From: Glandiceps talaboti | Lineage: Eukaryota > Hemichordata > Enteropneusta > Spengelidae | Length of the DNA stretch: 64,000 bases | Direction: 5' to 3' | NCBI RefSeq assembly: GCF_964340395.1 | Contig: NC_135553.1 | Location: 14,094,501-14,158,500 of the forward strand | In this document: positions 11,209 to 25,141 of the stretch, piece after piece | Position numbering within the stretch: position 1 is the first letter of the stretch | How the letters are laid out: every line of letters starts with the position of its first letter | Notes under the pieces: model-generated | Seen by the model: only the letters and a program-made list of their open reading frames with translations | Told to the model about the DNA's origin: nothing | The model's database searches: none | Translations under genes and position numbers: made by a program

Positions 11209-14200
11209 GTAGGAAGACCCTCTATGACTTCTTCACAGTAAAAATATCTCATTAGTGATAATGATGATGATGATGATGATGATTAGGAATATGATGATGG
11301 TGGTGATGGTGGTGTATGATGATTAATCATATTATGACTGATCAAGATGGCATAGTTACAGGCTTTTTCTGTTTGGTTAGGCCTTGATAGTAGGTGAAGT
11401 ACAACACGTGTATAATCCAGTCGACGTTAAGAACTTAAAATGTCCTAATTAAATGGTTAGAATGTGATGGACAATGCACTCATCCGTCAGATTGGTTAGA
11501 ATGTAATAGACAAGCAGTCATCAGAGATGACTCAGCCCCCTGCAATGGATGTTTTCAGAGAATTGCCACTTGTCATGGTAGTGTGACGTATGAGATTGTA
11601 TGAAATATAGTGGCAGTGGCATTGTAGGGCAACTGTATAATTTATTGAATATTTGCATACATTTTTTGAATGTTTAATTATTTGTCTATTAATCCCTGTT
11701 ATCTTTCCAATATAAGTGATCATTTTGCTGTTGTTATGGGTGTGGTCTAGTTGCTAGGCACATTTACATACATTCTCACCAAATTTAAAGCCAATCTGCC
11801 CAGTAGTTTTGTATTTTAAGTTTTTTGACAAAAATTCGGTTGTTGCTATGGGCGTTGTCATTGTTGCTAGGGCAAAAGTGATTTACAGAAAATCTGTAGA
11901 GTAACACTTCTAAGAACATTTTCTGTGAAACATTTCTCCGATGACTGCTTGTTTGACCAAAAATCATGTTTTTTTACCCCAAAATGGCTCTAAGTCGGCT
12001 AAATTGCATCATATCCCTAAGCAAATTGACATGCATATGTGTATGTCATAGTTCATTATCCATTTACTAAGTTTGAAAGAAATCAGTCAATGAATGTCCA
12101 AGATATGACTCCGGATGCATGCATGCATGCATGCACACACAGACGTACGGATGGAACCCTATCTATAAGTCCCTGTCCCGGACTACGTCTGGCAGGGGGG
12201 CTAAAAATGCAACCATCCATCTTATTGGTTAGACAGCAATAGAAAACGCAATCATCCATCAGATTGGTTAGAAAATGATAGAAAAAAACATCCGTTGCGT
12301 GCAAATTGAATGATCATAATAATGAAGTATATTTACATATAATATGCTTTCCAATAAATGGGAATCTTGTAATGTCCTTCACGTCGCCCCAAGTGAACAC
12401 TTTTAGTAAGTGACAAGGAGGTGAATATAATCGAAAGGTAATAGTTACAATCTGTTTTCATTTGGACAGATAGTCGAACTGCACACCCAATTTGATAAAC
12501 AGAAATATAAGGCAACGATGGCTGAAGATGGACTAAAAGAGAAAATGGTCAAGATTAGAGAACTTGAAAAAAAGGTACGATCCCTACTACGACCATTTTG
12601 TTTTGCGACATTTAATTTAAATTTCTTTACGACAGTTGGATCATTTTTACCTCCCGTAAGGGTACGGGAGGTATTAAAAGGGGAATGTCTGTCTGTCTGT
12701 GTGTCTGTGTGTGTGTCTGTCTCATCATTTTCTAAATATCGGCTGGCTCAATTGTAATGAAATTTGGAATATATAATCTTTAGGGTAATGGCTAGACCTG
12801 ATTAGGTTTTGAGCCAGCTCTGTTAATGTTTAATTAGAGAAATTTGCATATTAATGAAATCAACTAATTACACAATATCTTAAGACGGCATACTTCAAAT
12901 TCAACATAATTTAGTACATACGTTAACCATAAGAAAACACATATGTCCTATCAAGTTTGTTGATGTACCTTACAGTGTTAATGAATAATTTGCATAATTA
13001 ATGATTTTCGGTATTTAGGCTATATCTTAAGAATACATACTTCAATTTCAATGTAATTCAGTACACACGTTAACCATAACAATCGCATATGTCCTATCAA
13101 GTTTGTTGATGTACCTTACAGTGTTAATGAATAATTTGCATAATTAATGGTTTTCGGTAATTAGGCTATATCTTAAGAATACATACTTAAATTTCAATAT
13201 AATTCAGTACACACGTTAACCATAACAATCGCATATGTCCTGTAAAGCTTGTTGATGTACCTTTCAGTGTTAATGAATAATTTGCATAATTAATGATTCT
13301 TGGTAATTAGGCTATATCTTACGACTGCATATTTCAATACAATTCAGTACATACATTATCCATAACAAATTGTGTATGTCCTATAAAGTTAGTTGATGTA
13401 CCTTACAGTGTTAATGCATAATTTGCATAATTAATGATTTTCGGTAATTACGCTATATCTTACGACTGCATACTTCAATTTCAATACAATTCAGTACATA
13501 CATTAACCATAACAAATTGTGTATGTCCTATAAAGTTAGTTGATGTACCTTACAGTGTTAATGAATAATTTGCATAATTAATGATTTTCAGTAAGTAGGC
13601 TATATCTCAAGACTGCATACTTGAATTTCACTATAATTTAGTACATACGTTAACCATAACAAAGCGGATATGTCCTATAAAATTTTTGATATAGCTTACA
13701 TACGTTAACCTAAGACAGCACACTTGTCCAAAAACAAAGCCTGTTATCATAGTTTTTTTAGTTTAATGAGTTATTTGCATAATTAGTGATTCCCTTACGG
13801 GAGGCATTCAGTTTAAATCTGGTACTACAGTAGGTTACTTTCATGTGGCAGGATCTCAATATAACAATATGTTATTCTTTCAAGATGACAATTTACAAAA
13901 TAGAAATAAACATACTCATGATGTCATCACCAGAGATCTTCCCATAAACCAGTGTTCTGCCAAGGTTTCCCACTAGTGGGGACAAAGGCCCCTTGGTTGC
14001 AAAAAAGTGGGGACAATTATTTATTGTCTATGAAATCATATATATTACATTACAAATAGATTAAAAATGTGCCATTTTGTTACCTCCCGTAAGGGTACGG
14101 GAGGTATTAAAAGGGGAATGTCTGTCTGTCTCTGCCTGTCTGTCCATCTGTCTGTCTGTCTGACTGTCTGTCCGTGTGTGTGTCTGTGTCATCATTTTCT

Positions 14201-17200
14201 AAATATCGGCTGGCTCAATTGTAATGAAATTTGGAATATATAATCTTTAGGGTAATAGCTAGACCTGATTAGGTTTTGAGCCAGATCGGTTAATGTTTAA
14301 TTAGAGAAATTTGCATTAATGAAATGAAATAATTAAGCAACATCTTAAGACTCCATACTTCAATTTCAATAAAAATTAGTATATTCATCAAACATAAGAA
14401 AATACATTTGTCCTATAAAATTTGTTGATGTACATAAAGTGTTAAGACAATATGAATTAATATAATTACGCTATATTAATTTGAGTAAACTCGGAAGGCT
14501 GCCCTCAGTGGCCGGTCGCTGTCAATGGTTTTATGATATTGCGTCTAGTCTGACGAGTATAAAGTTGGCGTCAGATTCAGATTCTTCAAATTAGCGGGTC
14601 AAACAGACCAAATCTGAAACGTTTGGTGAGTATACAAATACTATATATTTTTTAGATCTTCCCTTTGGCTCTAGTGTCTACATTTCAATTGAGTTATACC
14701 TTTACGAAGTTCAATTCCGTGAGAGAATGCAATGAAGACAAATGCGTATGCATGAAGTGTAATATGGCAAGATGGCGTCCATGATTCGAACATGTCGACT
14801 GTATTATATTGTAGGTAGGTTTGCTGTGATTTTCGGGCTTCTTCTTCTGTGTTTGTGACATTGAATTCGGCGTGAACCAAATCCTACAATTCCTACAATG
14901 TAAACTCAAAATAGAAGCGATTCACATCTGAATTGCAAAGTTGAGTGGGTTTTCAGCTAAATTACGCCTTGTCAAACTTGAATATAACACGTCGATTGTG
15001 ATTCACTTCGCCCCAATTTCAACTCGTCCCATTTCAACTCGCCCCAATTTCAACTCGCCCCATTTTTAACTCGTCCCATTTTCAACTCGCCCCAACAACA
15101 CTAGTAAACGTTTATAAATCTAAACGATACATGGACTCGAAGTACGGGGACCGAAACAATTACATGATTTTACCTACCTGGCGCAGTTGAAGCATAGCAA
15201 ATGTAACATTCCGTAGCTAGAAAGTGGTGTGGGTTTTGGCTAAGTGTTTTGTAGATCTAGAACTTATACTAGCACAACAACTTTCCTCAGTCATGGAATA
15301 TCACTTTTCACATTAGGACCCAAATAAGAAATAATAATGATAATAACCAGGGAGAATATTAGTGACTGACAGGCTTACGACTTCTTCGCGTACGGGTTTT
15401 GGAGACGTGTCTCCTCTCCCTAGATAACGCAACTAAGTATTGTAGTATTATGTGTTTACAGCAAAAGTGGTACTTCATTAGTGGAATACAAGATACCACA
15501 GACCCTCCAAACTGAGTACTACTAGCTTCGATTTCATATATGCACAGGTAAATTATATTGTAAAGAGTTGGGGCGAGTTGAAAATGGGGCGAGTTGAAAT
15601 TGAGGCGAGTTGAAAATTGGACGAGTTGAGTGGGACGAGGTGAAATGGGACGAGTTGAAATTGGGACGAGTTGATCCGTCACGTAACACATCGTATGTAA
15701 AACGTTTCACCACTTTCATTTGCCGTCTTGGAGAGTTTAGAAACTACGAAATATTATCATTACTTATACACGTGATTGGTTACTTCTTAATAGACGTGAT
15801 TACAAAAGGTCTCCATCAATAGCACAGCCATTCCCATGAAGCATCTTCCTTCACGGGCGAAGCGATAAATAAATACACCACATCGCTGGACCCATGTCAC
15901 CATTTCATCTCACTCAAACTGAAACCTTTTTTTTCATCTTCGTTACCGGATCGAACACATTACGTGAACTTACAGTACATTGTGTAAGTTCACTACATTC
16001 AATTCAATTCAATTCAATTCAATAGAACTTTATTCATCCCAGACATGGGCAATTAAAGGTGTGGCTCAAATACAATACATCAATATATCAAAAAATACAA
16101 ACAAATATACAAAACAATATATACAAAGACACAGAACGATACTAAGACAATCAACATCACTCACAAAGTTTACAAATCATTCATAAGCCGCACAGCGGTG
16201 GGAATAAATGACAACTTGCGCCGGTTTGACCTGCAAGCCGGGCATCTAAAACGACGACCAGAGGGAAGTATGTCGAACTCTGTAGATAAAACATGATTAC
16301 TAGATAAAACAATTGAGCGGGCTTTCCTAACTACTTGCTTATTATAAAATGATGACAGATTTCTCTGGGGCATTCCAGTTAATTTTGAGCTAAGAGACAC
16401 AATTCTATCAAGTGAACTTTTGTCTTTGACTGTCAGATTTTGAAACCAGCAAATGAACGAAAATGAAATAACGCTCTCAAAAACAACTACATGCTCTTCG
16501 AAGATTCATTTGAGGTTAACCATGGTTCACACGTACACATCGTTCAGAAACAAAAATTATCATGGTGTATACCAAGTTCATAGTTCTCCTCAGCAACACA
16601 AATTTGTTTATATCAGTTGTTTTTTTTTAGTTTAATTTTAATAATGGGTGGTTCCCTTACGGGAGGCACTCAGTTTACATCTGGTTCAGACCTCTTTTAA
16701 GGTCCTTTTTCCAACCTTTTAACACGTGTGAGGTTACTTTCACAGTAGCCTCTAGTAGCATCATCAGTATTTGTAACTGTATGGTGGAGTACAATAAAGT
16801 ACTTCCGGTATTTTGCCGCCAGAGTTGTGTTGTGTGTATTTTGTGTGTGAGAGGGAGTAAGTTATATACTATTAGCTACATAAAAAAAATTTCATTCATA
16901 ACAAAAGATCCCAGGAAGCTGTCTTTTGAAAATAATATACCACACATCACACCTTAGAAAAAGAAGGCAATTAAAATTACGTAATTTTAAGTCTGACTCA
17001 TTTCTTCAGAGTTTATATTTTTAAGAAAGATTGGACAGCTGTCACAATTATTAATCTATAAATACCAATTAATATCAGTGCTCAAATTCATGATTCCTTT
17101 TTTCAGACAAGGACCAAAAACAACTTCAAAATTAATGAACATTTGATTGAATAAAAACTTGGAGAAATCCCAAGCTTGTTAGGCTAGAAAAAAAAAAAGC

Positions 17201-18182
17201 TGTTCAACATACCTTTTTACCTTACATACATACCTACCTACCCATATTTTTGGCATTTCAATTTTTTTTTTTTTTTTTTTTTTTGCTGATGGGCAAAATA
17301 TCCTCATGCTGGCTTTGCGTGTCAGTGAAATGCACACTTTGTTTCAAAATTAAGGGAATTTCTTTTAACAATATACATTTGAGTCAATTCCAAATTATGT
17401 ACTATCAGTGGTTTACTTGGCTCTGATGATGCATACAAGCATGAATTGAGATAAAATTAAACTGTTGCATATCCAATATTCACTAAACGAAATGAGCAAA
17501 ACTTTATGACCATGGGAAGGGCAGTCATTGGGCCATCAAAAGTCTGATAGTCTGAAAGTCTTCAAATGTTTTACTCTTTCTTTATTCATGATTTTTTTGG
17601 AATCAAATTAAAGTTCAGGAGAAGTCATTTACCACATCTGCATCTGTCTTATTTTCAAAAAAGTTTGCATTTTTGAGGATGTATCCTTTCAATAAGTAGC
17701 AATCACGGTAATAATTGTCTTTCTCCCAAAACAAGATGGAAGGTGGCTGACTAAGTACCTCCCTTCATACATGTAGGTCAGAGCTAATTATGAGACATCT
17801 CCTTACAAGTATCCATGTGAAATGCACATCCTTTGTCAAGTAATATCATTTGGACTGTTATTGTAGTTGATTATCACTTATTTTTAATGCATCATTGTAC
17901 CTGTGCTACCATATATAATTTTATATCTCCTCTATAGTGTAGGTGACAGAAGGAGTGGCTAAAATAATTCTAGAGTTTCATTTAGCGGGTCTTAACATAT
18001 TTTGAGAGGAGCTACAAAATGTGTTTAACCGTAAATTGTGCACATTTCCTAACTAGAGCTGATGGAAATCAATTGCCATACAGACAAATTGCAAGAGATA
18101 AAATCAAAATGAATGAATAAGTACAATGTTAACTCAACTTCAAATGTTTTGCCATCAATACATGTGGTTTGTTTTTACATCC

Positions 18183-18214
<32 letters not shown>

Positions 18215-21200
18215 TCAACCTACCTACCCAATGTGTCGGGTTATGTTGCCCGTTGAACAGCTTTTTTTTTTCTGGCCTTACTACTTGTTTCATTTTTAGA
18301 ACTGCTGTGTTTTTTCTTCCGTAAGGAAGAGATGTATTTAGTGAGTGAAAGGCTGTGTTGTGTGGCTGGCTGGCTGTCTGTCTGTGTGTGTGTCTGTCTG
18401 TGTCATCGTTTTCTCCAAAACAGCTGGCTTAATTCAAACAAAATTTTGTACACATGTTCCGTAGGGTAATGGCAAGAACTGATTAGGTTTTGGTAGTTTT
18501 AATAAGTTATTGGCATATTTTTGTAGGCCACTAAAAAGGAAAAAATAGTTTCTCGTCAGGAAATGTTGTCTAAAGTGGTGCGATGATGTGATTATTTTTT
18601 ACATTCTCAACAAATGTTAATCAATCTACTTATCATTGCAGTTACTGTTCTTTTTATTTAGTACTTTACGTAAGTGTGTATTTGGGGCATATGTCATAGG
18701 CTAGTTCATGATTACTTACAAATCATAATCAAACTTAAAAATAATTTGTATGAAATGACCGTTACTGGCTGTGTTTTGTCCTGCTATATCGAATGACAGC
18801 AATTTTCATTGTAAACTTGATGCTGAAAGCTGACATTTGGTGTCCTTGAAACTCAGAAATCTTGAACCACAAGAATCAAGAATGTCAAAGATAGGATGCT
18901 TCAAATACTATAATTGTAATCATTTTCTGATTAGGACAACAAGTTAATTCTGTACAGACAAATACCCACCTTTTTAGCTCCGCTGTCAGTGAAAGCTGAA
19001 AGCGTAGCTTTAGGTATAGGTTGTATAGAGTATAGAGAGTAGAGTGAATCATAGGTGTCCGTCAAACTTTTATATTTTCATTATTTTCTCCGAAAGTGAC
19101 AGTCAGTATTCTTAGATATTTGGTGTTCATGTTCCCTGGGGGGGAGGCTATTCAGATTTGTTCATGCCAAGTTGATCTGTGCCATTTTCAATTTTTTATG
19201 ATTTTTTTTCATAAAATGTCATTTTCATCATCTCCGTGAAAACTTATTGTCAGATTGCTTTGATATCTGGTGTGTTGATGCGCAGGGGGTAGCTTACTCA
19301 GGTTTGTTAATTTCAAGTCAGCACATCTTCATTTTTATTTTTTATGATTTTTTTTTTGTAATTTGAAAAAAAAATGAATATGTTAATGAGCATAATGACC
19401 GACGCCATATTGGAAATCAGTCGACGAGACTTTAAGTAAACTGCCACTTTTCAAAAGAGACTATTGACGTCAAACAAGCAATGTAATATGTGCTATAGTC
19501 ATAATTCTATGCATTGGGCGCCCAAATGCATGAAGTGACAAGCGTTTATTCAAAACAGGGTTGTAAACTTCAAATCCAAATTCTGCACCCTTCTACATAA
19601 TCAGCCAGTCCGCAACGTCCTTATTTGCATACTCTATCCTGATTCGACCAGAAGCTGAAGCCGACCTCATTTGACCGGGCGATTTTCCACAGCAAGTATC
19701 AACACAGGACGTTCTTGGTACTCACTAAAATCTCATTTCAGACCCACTATAAAAATGTGATGTTTTCAGATAACATGTAACTTGTGATTAATTCTATATT
19801 GTCGTGCAATTTGGAGTGACAGTGAACCAGAATTAAGACAACTTGCGTAAGGAAGGCATGCGGTTGAAGTTATGCAAGAGCAGTCTAACTCTAACTGCGG
19901 ACTGTGAATCAACCAAATTTTGTTTATTGGCCGACAGTTCACATGTAAAGTTAAACGACATGAACGTGTCTTGCCATTTCCAAAATGCAAATATTTGGCA
20001 AGTAAAAATAATTAAAATAATCACAACTTTAATTTGGCTTCAGACTTTGCATTATGTTTTGCGTATCTTTCCCCGTGTTACATGTAAATCCGAAAAGGTT
20101 CTCTCGTCATGTCATCAGTGATCATACCGCGAGGGGCTGCTTTGAGTACGAGCGAAGTGAGGCATGTTGAGGTATTTTGTTGAGAATTATAAATATTGCG
20201 AAATGTCAAGTACAAGGTTTAAATACAATGGAATGATGCAAAAAATGGCTGAGTCTGCTGACAGGCGCCGCACCGGTCACAAGAAACACTGTAAATTCCA
20301 TCTTTCTCAGTTTCCGTACGGCGACAACCCCAGGTACCCGGATGCACGAGGGACTAACCCGGAAGCAAGTCGTTGTCAGCCATACGTTACAGCTGTGGTA
20401 ACATCGTCCGAGAAATCGCTGCGTTCAGAGTGTCATTATTCACAGAATTGTTGTTTTCGAGTGAAAACGCGTCTTGAATTGTATAAATCTAACAAATGAA
20501 GACATGTCAAGTTATATTTTGAAAGTTGTATCACTAGTTTGAGACGATTTTCTCACGTACTATCGAGGCGTACTTGGACTTGGACCTTACTCCAGTTCAT
20601 CGGGAAGTTTAGCCAGTTCGATAATTCTTTCTGGTTTAGTTTACAACACTTTTGATCACGCAGATTTTGTTGTTGTGATGAAAAGAAATTAAAAAAAAAA
20701 AGATCACTTCAACCATTTCGTTGTGTTTTCTTTATGAAAGGTAATAGAACATAAACGAGTGTTACCACTGTAACGTATGGCTGCCAGAATGACTCTCTTT
20801 CGGGTGACTTGGCGGGGATTGTCGCCGTCTGGAAACTAAGATGGCGATTAATACATTTCTTCCCTATATATATCTACTACAACTTGTACAAGTTGAATGT
20901 TGTTGACTTGGAAAATTTGTTAGAAAATTGAAATTCAAATTGCCTCAAAATTATTTTAGATCCCTAGTTTATTTCATTCATCATTAAATTTTCCCAGGGT
21001 TAAAGCTGTAAGACAATGGAATTATTTATAGCCAACCTCAAAATCCTCTTTTTTTTCTTTTTCTTGTGTGCATTTCCCAGTCATTTTTTTTCTGAGATTT
21101 TGTGCAATTTTTCATAACAGTAGATTTTTGTTATAAAATGGTGACTATGGTATAAAAGTACAATACATTTACCAACTTCTGTGTAAAATGTGTTTTACAG

Positions 21201-24200
21201 TGAGACATCATATGAACCACTAACCACATTATTGCATCGCTAAAACAAAACTGCATAGTGAAGAGCTGAAGAACTTCTACATGTCACCAAAATAAAAAAT
21301 TAAATTAAAAAAAAACAGCGGAGCTATTCTGACCGATAGGTCGCTTGTTTCTTCGGTATTAGGGGGTGAAAAGTCTGTCTGTCTGTCTATGTGTCTGTTT
21401 GTCTGTCTGTCATCATTTTCTCCAAAACGGCTGGCTCAATTCAAACGAAATTTTGAAGACGTATTCCATAGGGTAATGGCAAGAACTGATTAGGTTTTGG
21501 TAAACATTCCATGAATACTAATGAGCAATTTGTGTAATTAGTGGGTTTTGGTAATTAGGCTATATTTCAAGAATTCACGCTTCAATTCAATATAATTTGG
21601 TACATACATTTGCAATACCTAAGCACCTCTGTCCCGAAAATATTATTGATGTAGCTGTAAGTTTTAATAAGTTATTGCCATATTTCGGTAATTAGACGCG
21701 GTGGCCACAAAAAAGAAAAGCAAAAAAGCAAAAGGAAATGTTGTCTAATTTTGATGCGAATTTAATTTTTTTTTTTAATTGTTAATGATTAGTTCTGCAG
21801 TTGTCTTTACTGAAGTAGCAATTAACGTAGGTAGAGTTATTTTGTGTTTTCCTGTGGATCTGAAGACTGCATTGGCTTGAAAAACACAGGGAAAAAAAGA
21901 TCGAAGTGGGGGCATTTCAGTGATGCACAGTGACTAGTGACCAGTAACAATTCCTTCTCTTTTGTTGGCCTTTATTAAAACTCCTACTACGGTAAGAGCT
22001 ATGTTACAACATTCTATAAAAGCTTCACATTACATGTTGTAGTTAGCCACAAGATCACATCTGCGGGCAATCATACAATCTCTTCACTATTTCAAAATTT
22101 AAAATCTTGTTTTTACTTTGTTCGATACTTGCGTGTGTTTCTGTTTCTGAAAGCATGCATGGGGAGATCGTCAGTCAAACCCGGTTAGCTTCAACTTCCG
22201 GGTGAAATCACCAGCTTTCTACTGAAAATTCTTACTGGAGAATTCACCAAGATAAATCCATATGATCTTTTCTTCGATCAAAATTGAAAATCTTCTCTCT
22301 TTGTTTTAATATAAATCTTTCGATACTCAGGGCGAGTTTGCTGCCAGAACACATGCATTTATTCGTGAAAAATAACATATTATCACAACAATGCAAATGA
22401 GAAAAGTAAATGTTGTTACTGCGTTGCAATGTTGGGCAGTGTACTAAGTGGTTTAATTGGGTCAATTTTTCCCCAATTTTCCGACATTGATTGGCTTTGT
22501 TCTAGACCGTTCAAAGTATTTGGTTTGCTTGTATGAAAGGTACATATATCGAAATATATATCGATAAGTTTCTGTCCAGATCTGAATTTTATATTTTGAG
22601 AAACCAAACAAGCTTGAAAGCCATGGAAATTCACCTCTTTGTGGCGTGCATCGCGAAATTCTTGAACTGAAAGGGTATATTGCCGTAAACGAGAATCAAA
22701 GTAGAGAGCAGTATCATGCTTACCATAAAGTATGTAAATTTTCTGATGCGTACTAGCAATGTTACGATGGTTTGAATTTTGTTTATTATTTGCCATGGAA
22801 ACAAGTGTACATATCCCGGGTATGTAGGGGATCGCGAATAAAGGCGGAGTGTTCAAAGTCGAGTCAAGCTTTCCTGTATTGAGAATAGGTAGCGGACATT
22901 TGAATAACTTTTTCGACAACTAACTTTCACTGGGACTTCAAAATCACAGATGTAGAGCTAAAATTCATTATGTTCAAATGATACCAATAAGCAATCCATG
23001 TATTTGTTCTGTATGCATGGGAAATGTACAAATATCTGTATGCATGTCGGATGTATGTGTGTCCCTGTAAATTGGAATCATTTGATTTCAAAAGCCATTA
23101 CACCTGTTCCACTACATGTACATACATAGATTGATATCACAAATTACTTTCAGATTTCTATAGTTTGGCACACCTTTTTGCCAATTCAGCCCTGGGTATG
23201 TCATGTACTATAGCCTACTATAACAAAGATTGTTGCATTCCAGCAATTATTATGTGTAGGAACAAAAAGCACAATATTACCCTTACGGAAGGCATTCAGT
23301 TTAAATCTGGTTGCTTACTTTTGTGTGTCCCTCTGCTTCCCCTTGTGTATTGCCAAGTAGATTAATTTGTGCTCACTGCACCGTGTGAGCTGTCCCCTAG
23401 TGGTCACATGACCCTGACTAACCAATCCCCAGTACACCTTGGCATTTGTTCGAAGTTTCGTACGTAGCCTTGGAGTTTGTTAGTTTTTTAGCTTCAGTAG
23501 TGCTATAGGCATGGCAAAGTGTCTGTCTGTCTGTCTGTGTGTGTGTGTGTGTGTGTGTGTGGACAACTTAAAGTAAAAAACTAAGTTCACTTTTATTCAT
23601 AGACCCGACTGATGGAAGAAGAAGTGGAACGTAGGCAAAACAAACACCAACAGGAAATAGCACAACTTACCATGAACAAAGATAACGAAATATATATGTT
23701 GAAAAGGAAAGAAGCCAAGAGAGTGCAGTGGCTCCATACTCAAATTGATATATACAAGGCAATTATTGAGGTGGCAGAGTTTATTGACTGGTAAATAATT
23801 GTGTCTTTGCTCAAAATTAGGGTGTTCTGTGGATAATGATTTGAACAAATAAAGCTTCTAAACTACATTTCAATGGGGATTATTTCTGAGTGATTTTAAC
23901 AAGATCTTATAAATTCGGTTAAGGCTGTAAACCATTGCTTCCCAAAGAGATATCACCTACAGTGTGTGCAGCTCAATTCTCGCTACCTGCAATACAATTC
24001 TACACATCACTGTGGAGTCAAATGGAACGAAGTCGCGCGACAACGCTATCTAATGTCGACAACTACACTTCCGGTCGGCTATGCTAATACACAGGAATGT
24101 TTCTTTCACATTTTCAGTTGTAGACATCTCTTGTAATTTTGCTCTGGAAAGATACTGTACATATGTAAATTTCCCACCTCCATAATTATATGAGCTTAAA

Positions 24201-25098
24201 ACTTGCGTTTATCTTATTTGTTACAAATTAAACTGTTTGGAAGAAACATTCACGTGTATTGACATAGGCGACCAGAAGTGTAGGTGTCGACAAATGCAAG
24301 CGCGGTCGTGAGACTGCGTTCCATTTGACTCCTTAGCGATGCATAGAATTGTATTGCAGATAGCGAGAATTGATAAACTCTGATATAGAACTATATGTTG
24401 AATTTCAGCCTGAGAATCCTACCAGGAAATAAACCTTTTATGTGACACAAATATACAGTGGTGATTCATACATACATACATACATACATACATACATGCA
24501 TACATACATTGTACCCACCTGTTGGTCACTGACCTCTTCAACTTGTTATCAAAATGGAAATCTCAGTGAACTGCTTTATTTGTTTTCAAAAATTTTGTTC
24601 ATCTGACCTCTGACCTCTGACTCTTCTGGAATATTATTTTAGGTCAAAGTCCAGTGACAGTAAAGAGAAAGAAATGAGTGATGAGACTGCTGGAAAAACT
24701 GAGACGGGTAGCTGGTTTGAGGACTGGGGCATCAAAAATATGATAAAACAAGCGATGACCAGTATCAATATAGATCAGAATCTGCAAATCTCCATTTTAG
24801 AACAGGTATGTTGATTTTGAACTTGAAACATTCGAGTGGTTAATTTTCATATCATTCAAACACGAACATTACTACAGGAAGGCCGGAGACAATACATTCT
24901 CAAGGTCGACAATTTGCAATTAACTAACAAAATGACAGATTACGGGGTGAGATCAATTGAATCGGTTTTGCACCCCAAAATAAAATATTTTGAAAAAAAG
25001 TCAAATCAAGAAATATAAAATTTTCGCCCATAGTAAATGTGTGACACTGATTACATGGAGCGAAGGAGGTCAAAATCCATGATGTCTGTATTCTACAG

Positions 25099-25141
<43 letters not shown>

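Larger units (their letters stand above)
14082..16685 (+). mobile_element. Repeat family B, copy 2, interrupted
   Basis: The same left end as copy 1 lies at 14082. A matching right end, CCCTTACGGGAGGCACTCAG, lies at 16653-16685. Between them sit foreign sequences, including a LINE 3' end (15985-16515) and an inverted minisatellite pair. That the two ends belong to one element is inferred. Confidence 0.45.
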
